From: DATCBF01 sp964401995
GTDB lineage: Bacteria > Actinomycetota > Thermoleophilia > Solirubrobacterales > 70-9
Direction of reading: 5' to 3'
NCBI GenBank assembly: GCA_964401995.1
Contig: CAYOAP010000004.1
Location: 124,001-188,000, forward strand
DNA length: 64,000 nt
The first letter of the stretch is position 1, and each line of letters starts with the position of its first letter. The notes below the pieces were generated by a model, which saw nothing but the letters and a program-made list of their open reading frames with translations, did not search any database and was not told the DNA's origin. The position numbers were made by a program, and so were the translations under genes. Shown in pieces: positions 60,418 through 64,000 of the stretch.

Positions 60418-61782
60418 TTGTTCGACCAGCTCTCAGACCGCCTGCAGGCGACCCTCTCCGATGTCCGCTCGCGCGGCAAGCTGACCGAGTCCGATGTCGA
60501 CGCGGCGATGCGCGAGATCCGCCTGGCGCTGCTCGAGGCTGACGTCAACTTCAAAGTCGTCAAAACCTTCACCGCGACGCTGAAGGAGCGCTGCCTCGGC
60601 GCCGAGGTGCTGGAAAGCCTCGACCCCGGCCAGCACGTGGTCAAAATCGTCAACGAGGAGCTGACCGCGCTGATGGGGGGGGCCGGGCGCGACCTCGCCT
60701 TCGCCTCCAACGGCCCGACCGTGATCCTGATGGCCGGCCTGCAGGGCTCCGGCAAGACGACGGCCTGCGCCAAGCTCGCCCGCCACCTTGGCGAGTCCGG
60801 CAAAAACGTCGCTCTCGCCGCCTGCGACATCTACCGCCCCGCCGCCGTCGACCAGCTGGTCACGGTTGGCGAGCGCGCCGGCGCCCACGTCTACGAGCAG
60901 GGGACCGAGCGCAACCCGGTCGAGATCGCCGAGTGGGCGCTCGCCCGCGCTCGCGAGGAGAACCGCGACGTCCTCATCGTCGACACCGCCGGCCGCCTCC
61001 ACATCGACGAGGAGCTGATGGCCGAGCTGGCCCAGATCCGCAAGAAGACCAAGCCCCACAACGTGCTGCTGGTGGTCGACGCGATGACCGGCCAGGACGC
61101 GGTCGGCGTCGCCGAATCGTTTGCCGCCGCGGCTGAGTTCGACGGCGTCGTCATGACCAAGCTCGACGGCGACGCCCGCGGCGGCGCGGCGCTCTCGGTC
61201 AAGGCGGTCACCGGCAAGCCGATCGTCTACGCCTCGACCGGCGAGAAGCTGGAGGACTTCGACCGCTTCCACCCCGACCGCATGGCCTCGCGCATCCTCG
61301 GCATGGGCGACGTCCTCACCCTGATCGAGAAAGCCGAGCAGCAGGTCGACGAGCGCCAGGCGCTCGACCTGCAGGAGAAACTCAAACGCGACCAGTTCAC
61401 GCTTGAGGACTTCCTCCAGCAGATGCGCCAGGTGCGGAAAATGGGCCCGCTCAGCGGCCTGATCGGGATGATGCCGGGGATGGGGGCGATGAAGCAGCTG
61501 AAGAACGCCGACGTCGACGAGGGCGAGCTGGACCGGGTCGAGGCGATCATCCTCTCGATGACGCCGGCCGAGCGCGCCAACCCGGGAATGATCAACGGAT
61601 CGCGCCGCAAACGGATCGCAAACGGCTCTGGAAACAAAGTTCAGCACGTCAACCAGCTGGTTAAACAGTTCGACCAGATGCGCAAGATGATGCGGCAGAT
61701 GGTCTCCGGCAAGATGCCCAACGCGCAGGATCTGGCGCAGATGACCGGGGGCGCGCCGCGCCCGAAGATCCGTAGGCGCTAA
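60418..61782 (+). CDS. ffh: Signal recognition particle protein Ffh (SRP54)
   Basis: Binds signal peptides and SRP RNA; targets membrane proteins. 454 residues: NG domain (GLQGSGKTTACAK, DIYRPAAVDQL, DTAGRLHID, TKLDGDARGGAAL) and Met-rich M domain (QFDQMRKMMRQMVSGKM). TTG start; TAAGCT lies 9 nt upstream. The ftsY-ffh pair encodes both GTPases of SRP targeting. SRP RNA itself was not found here. Confidence 0.97.
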   Translation: MFDQLSDRLQATLSDVRSRGKLTESDVDAAMREIRLALLEADVNFKVVKTFTATLKERCLGAEVLESLDPGQHVVKIVNEELTALMGGAGRDLAFASNGPTVILMAGLQGSGKTTACAKLARHLGESGKNVALAACDIYRPAAVDQLVTVGERAGAHVYEQGTERNPVEIAEWALARAREENRDVLIVDTAGRLHIDEELMAELAQIRKKTKPHNVLLVVDAMTGQDAVGVAESFAAAAEFDGVVMTKLDGDARGGAALSVKAVTGKPIVYASTGEKLEDFDRFHPDRMASRILGMGDVLTLIEKAEQQVDERQALDLQEKLKRDQFTLEDFLQQMRQVRKMGPLSGLIGMMPGMGAMKQLKNADVDEGELDRVEAIILSMTPAERANPGMINGSRRKRIANGSGNKVQHVNQLVKQFDQMRKMMRQMVSGKMPNAQDLAQMTGGAPRPKIRRR

Positions 61783-61795
61783 CCTCTCGCCGCTG

Positions 61796-62050
61796 ATGGC
61801 AGTCCGAATAAGACTTAGAAGGGTCGGTTCCAAGAAGAACCCGATCTGGCGCATCGTCGTCGCCGACAAACGCTCGCCCCGCGACGGGCGGACGATCGAG
61901 ACGATCGGCCGCTACAACCCGCAGACTGAGCCCTCGATCATCGAGTTCGACGAGGAGCGCGCCAAGCACTGGCTGGAGCACGGCGCCCAGCCGTCGGAGA
62001 CGGTCGCGGTGCTGTTGCGCACCAAGGGCATCGCCGCCACCGGCAGCTAG
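61796..62050 (+). CDS. rpsP: 30S ribosomal protein S16
   Basis: 84 residues, MAVRIRLRRVGSKKNPIWRI is canonical. TAACCT lies 10 nt upstream of ATG. First of rpsP-khpA-trmD-rplS-lepB; khpA begins two bases after the stop. Confidence 0.97.
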   Translation: MAVRIRLRRVGSKKNPIWRIVVADKRSPRDGRTIETIGRYNPQTEPSIIEFDEERAKHWLEHGAQPSETVAVLLRTKGIAATGS

Positions 62051-62052
62051 CC

Positions 62053-62283
62053 GTGACCGAGCTGCTCGAGTTCCTCGTCAGGGCCCTGGTCGAGGACCCT
62101 GAGGCGGTTGTCGTCGAGGAGCTGGAAGAGGAAGGCGACCTCGTCTATGAGATCACCGTCGCCGAGGAGGATCTCGGCCGCGTGATCGGCAAAGGTGGCC
62201 GGGTGGCGAACGCGATCAGGACGATCGCCAAGGCCGCGGCGGTTCGGATCGATCGACGTGTGCTCGTCGACATCCTTGACTGA
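62053..62283 (+). CDS. khpA: KH-domain RNA-binding protein KhpA
   Basis: 76 residues, single type II KH domain with the GKGG loop in GRVIGKGGRVAN. Binds RNA, often with KhpB, and affects division and translation in other bacteria. GTG start two bases after rpsP. Next gene is trmD; rimM, usually between them, is absent. Confidence 0.93.
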   Translation: MTELLEFLVRALVEDPEAVVVEELEEEGDLVYEITVAEEDLGRVIGKGGRVANAIRTIAKAAAVRIDRRVLVDILD

Positions 62284-62301
62284 GGAGCGCGGGGCGGGCT
62301 C

Positions 62302-62967
62302 GTGAAGCTCGACATCTTCACTCTCTTTCCGCACGCCTTCGACTGGTTCAGGTCGCAGCGCTCGGTCGAGAACGCGATCGCCGAAGGCAACGAGCTGCGC
62401 TTCTTCGACTACCGCGAGACGACGCCGCTGAAAGCCGGGCAGGTCGATGACTCGCCTTACGGCGGCGGGGCGGGGATGGTGCTGCGGGTCGACGTGGTCG
62501 ATGCCTCCCTGCAGGCTGCCTATCCCGACGGGGAGAAGCCGCGGATCGTGCTGCTCTCGCCGACCGGGCGGCTGCTCGACGACGAGCTGGCTGATGAGTT
62601 GACGCGCGAGCCCCACGTCGCCCTGCTCTGCGGCCGCTACGAGGGCTTCGACGAGCGCGTGCACGAGCAGTTTGCCGACGACGAGGTCTCGATTGGCCGC
62701 TACGTCCTCGCCGGCGGCGAGCTGCCGGCGATGGTGATCGCCGACGTCGTCATGCGCAAGCTGCCGGGCGCGCTCGGCCACGCCGACAGCGCCGTCGAGG
62801 AGTCCTACAGCCAGGCTCTAGAGGGCGCGCCGGAGTACCCGCATTACACTCGCCCAGCCGTTTACAGAGGCTGGGATGTGCCCGAGATCCTGCTCTCCGG
62901 AGACCACGAGAAGGTGCGTGAGTGGAGGGCTGAGCGCAGCCGGGAACGGGCGAAGCGCTCGGAGTAG
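62302..62967 (+). CDS. trmD: tRNA (guanine-37-N1)-methyltransferase
   Basis: Methylates G37 of tRNAs to prevent frameshifting. 221 residues. DSPYGGGAGMVLR, CGRYEGFDERV, SIGRYVLAGGELPAMV and HYTRPAVYRGWDVPEILLSG are diagnostic trefoil-knot motifs. GTG start. Its TAG stop adjoins a TACCAT element at 62969 in front of rplS. Confidence 0.96.
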   Translation: MKLDIFTLFPHAFDWFRSQRSVENAIAEGNELRFFDYRETTPLKAGQVDDSPYGGGAGMVLRVDVVDASLQAAYPDGEKPRIVLLSPTGRLLDDELADELTREPHVALLCGRYEGFDERVHEQFADDEVSIGRYVLAGGELPAMVIADVVMRKLPGALGHADSAVEESYSQALEGAPEYPHYTRPAVYRGWDVPEILLSGDHEKVREWRAERSRERAKRSE

Positions 62968-62968
62968 C

Positions 62969-63024
62969 TACCATTCCGCCACCGCGCGGTGCCCCAGCAC
63001 GGGTCCCGGCGGTTTTTTCTCGCC
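62969..63024 (+). promoter_or_regulatory. rplS promoter and structured leader
   Basis: TACCAT at 62969-62974 is a likely -10. The next 50 nt can form CCGCC/GGCGG (62976-62980 with 63008-63012), CACC-GCGC-GGTG (62980-62991) and a CCC/GGG hairpin, ending in six T residues (63013-63018) just before rplS ATG 63025. This looks like an attenuator or ribosomal-protein leader; it has no Shine-Dalgarno sequence. Confidence 0.45.
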
Positions 63025-63699
63025 ATGAGCACAATCATCGACAGCATTGAGCGCGCCCAGCTGAGGAAAGGACTTCCGTCCTTCGGCCCGGGCGATCGTG
63101 TGCGCGTCCACTTCGAAGTGATCGAGGGCACCCGCCGCCGCACCCAGGTCTTCGAGGGAATCGTCCTGCGGCGCCAGGGCTCCGGTGTGCGCGAGACCTT
63201 CACCGTCCGCAAGCAGTCCTTCGGCGTCGGCGTCGAGCGCACGTTCCCGCTGCACTCGCCGAAGATCGAGAAACTTGAGATCGCCGCCCGCGGCGACGTG
63301 CGCCGGGCCAAGCTCTACTACCTGCGCGGCCGCATCGGCAAGGCCGCCCGCGTCGCCGAGCGGCGCTGGGGGATCGACGAGGAGCTGGTCTCCGCGCCGG
63401 TCGAGGCAGAGGCTGCGGCCACCGACGCCGATGGCGTCACCCAGGAGGCCGCCGAGGCAGTCGAGGCGCCTGAGGGCGGCGAGGCAACTGCGCCCGAGGC
63501 AGAGGCCACGCCTGACGCAGAGGCAGCGCCCGAGGCTGAGGCGACGCCCGAGGCGGAGGCAGCAACACCCGAGGCAGAGGTAACGGCAGAGACGGACGCT
63601 GAGGCGCCCGAGGCCGGGGAGACCGAGGACGCCGCCGCGGCTGAGGATGCCGAGGACGAGGAGCCAGACAAGGACTCCTCCGGCGGGGACTCGGCCTGA
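63025..63699 (+). CDS. rplS: 50S ribosomal protein L19 with acidic repeat tail
   Basis: 224 residues, about twice the usual length. Residues 1-120 are normal L19 (DSIERAQLRKGLPSFGPGD, VFEGIVLRRQGSGV, KLYYLRGRIGKAAR). Residues 121-224 are a low-complexity Ala/Glu/Pro tail with repeated PEAEA units, net strongly acidic and likely disordered. The ATG at 63025 gives the usual N-terminus; GTG 62989 would be inside the leader. lepB follows at once. Confidence 0.93.
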   Translation: MSTIIDSIERAQLRKGLPSFGPGDRVRVHFEVIEGTRRRTQVFEGIVLRRQGSGVRETFTVRKQSFGVGVERTFPLHSPKIEKLEIAARGDVRRAKLYYLRGRIGKAARVAERRWGIDEELVSAPVEAEAAATDADGVTQEAAEAVEAPEGGEATAPEAEATPDAEAAPEAEATPEAEAATPEAEVTAETDAEAPEAGETEDAAAAEDAEDEEPDKDSSGGDSA

Positions 63700-64000
63700 A
63701 ACTGAAGATCCCGAAGCCGAAAACCAAAGGCGGCGGGCTGATCGAGCTTGTCGTCATCGTTGCGCTGGCCCTGGGCCTGGCACTCGGCATCCAGGCTTGG
63801 ATCGTCAAGCCCTACCAGATCCCCTCGCAGTCGATGGAACCCACCCTCGACGTCGGCCAGCGGGTTCTGGTCAACCGCTTCCTCTACCACTTCACCGACC
63901 CCTCGATCGGCGACATCGTCGTCTTCCACCCGCCGGTCGGCGCCGACAGCGGCACGATCTGCGGCGCCCAGCACGCGCCGACCCAGGCCTGTCCCAAGCC
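63696..64000 (+). CDS. lepB: Signal peptidase I (5' part, truncated by window end)
   Basis: Type I signal peptidase, membrane serine protease removing signal peptides. Only the first 101 codons are in view. One N-terminal transmembrane helix (ELVVIVALALGLALGIQAWIV), then catalytic S46 in IPSQSMEPTL, VLVNRF and GDIVVFHPP. The general-base lysine would lie beyond the window. No ATG, GTG or TTG exists in frame before S46; CTG 63696 overlapping the rplS stop (CTGA), or CTG 63702, is the only plausible start. CxC-type insert CGAQHAPTQAC is present near the end. Confidence 0.9.
   Translation, partial: MKLKIPKPKTKGGGLIELVVIVALALGLALGIQAWIVKPYQIPSQSMEPTLDVGQRVLVNRFLYHFTDPSIGDIVVFHPPVGADSGTICGAQHAPTQACPK

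Noticed and set aside
63480..63660. CRISPR-like or tandem repeat array
   Set aside because: The repeats are in-frame PEAEA codons of the L19 tail, irregular and without spacers.

Overview
The window is a dense, high-GC chromosomal segment with mostly housekeeping genes. The GC content, four-Cys zinc-type L28 and L32, a SepIVA-like coiled-coil protein next to coaD, and the order fakA-recG-rsmD-coaD-sepIVA-yceD-rpmF-plsX-acpP-rnc-smc-ftsY-ffh-rpsP-khpA-trmD-rplS-lepB point to Actinomycetota. A deep lineage such as Thermoleophilia (Solirubrobacterales-like) fits best, but this is inference. No rRNA, tRNA or CRISPR array was recognised.

Layout. 1-4463: glycine cleavage genes gcvT-gcvH-gcvPA-gcvPB. 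4519-6318 (minus): stand-alone LigD polymerase and Ku (NHEJ). 6421-7850: FetAB-like ABC transporter. 7861-11238 (minus): secreted M14 peptidase, a frameshifted ECF sigma factor and a membrane-anchored beta-propeller protein. 11345-14058: DHA2-type MFS exporter and trpS. 14068-21885: scpA-scpB-rluB-aroH, hisC, two small membrane proteins, aroG-tyrA-aroA. 21890-26806: hydrolase, crotonase, cmk-der, metK. 27084-33767: PH-domain protein (minus), then priA-def-fmt-rsmB-zinc ribbon-rpe. 33778-39760 (minus): nucleotidyltransferase pair, an IS481-family element, antiporter, flippase and GT2. 39838-43529: ribD-ribE-ribBA-ribH and rpmB. 43561-45747 (minus): MMPL transporter. 45823-64000: fakA through lepB, including phospholipid and fatty-acid genes, a 160-residue coiled-coil septation protein, SMC and the SRP system; lepB runs off the end.

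How genes work together. Many genes are coupled by ATGA or GTGA overlaps. About a dozen others carry a TANNNT hexamer 6-8 nt before the start codon with little or no Shine-Dalgarno sequence, so leaderless transcripts look common. ScpA, ScpB and SMC would form the condensin complex, and FtsY and Ffh the SRP targeting system. AroG, AroH, TyrA, AroA and HisC cover much of aromatic amino acid synthesis.

Most unusual features: an 806-residue SMC with no recognisable hinge domain; two copies of a roughly 140-nt multi-hairpin element (26806-26942 and 58513-58654) whose outer stems differ in sequence yet are each self-complementary; a second two-copy palindrome (12974-13014 and 59264-59311); the ECF sigma factor broken by a two-base loss just before region 4; a TetR-like operator at the predicted start of the rib transcript; and an IS481-type insertion exactly at the stop codon of an antiporter gene.
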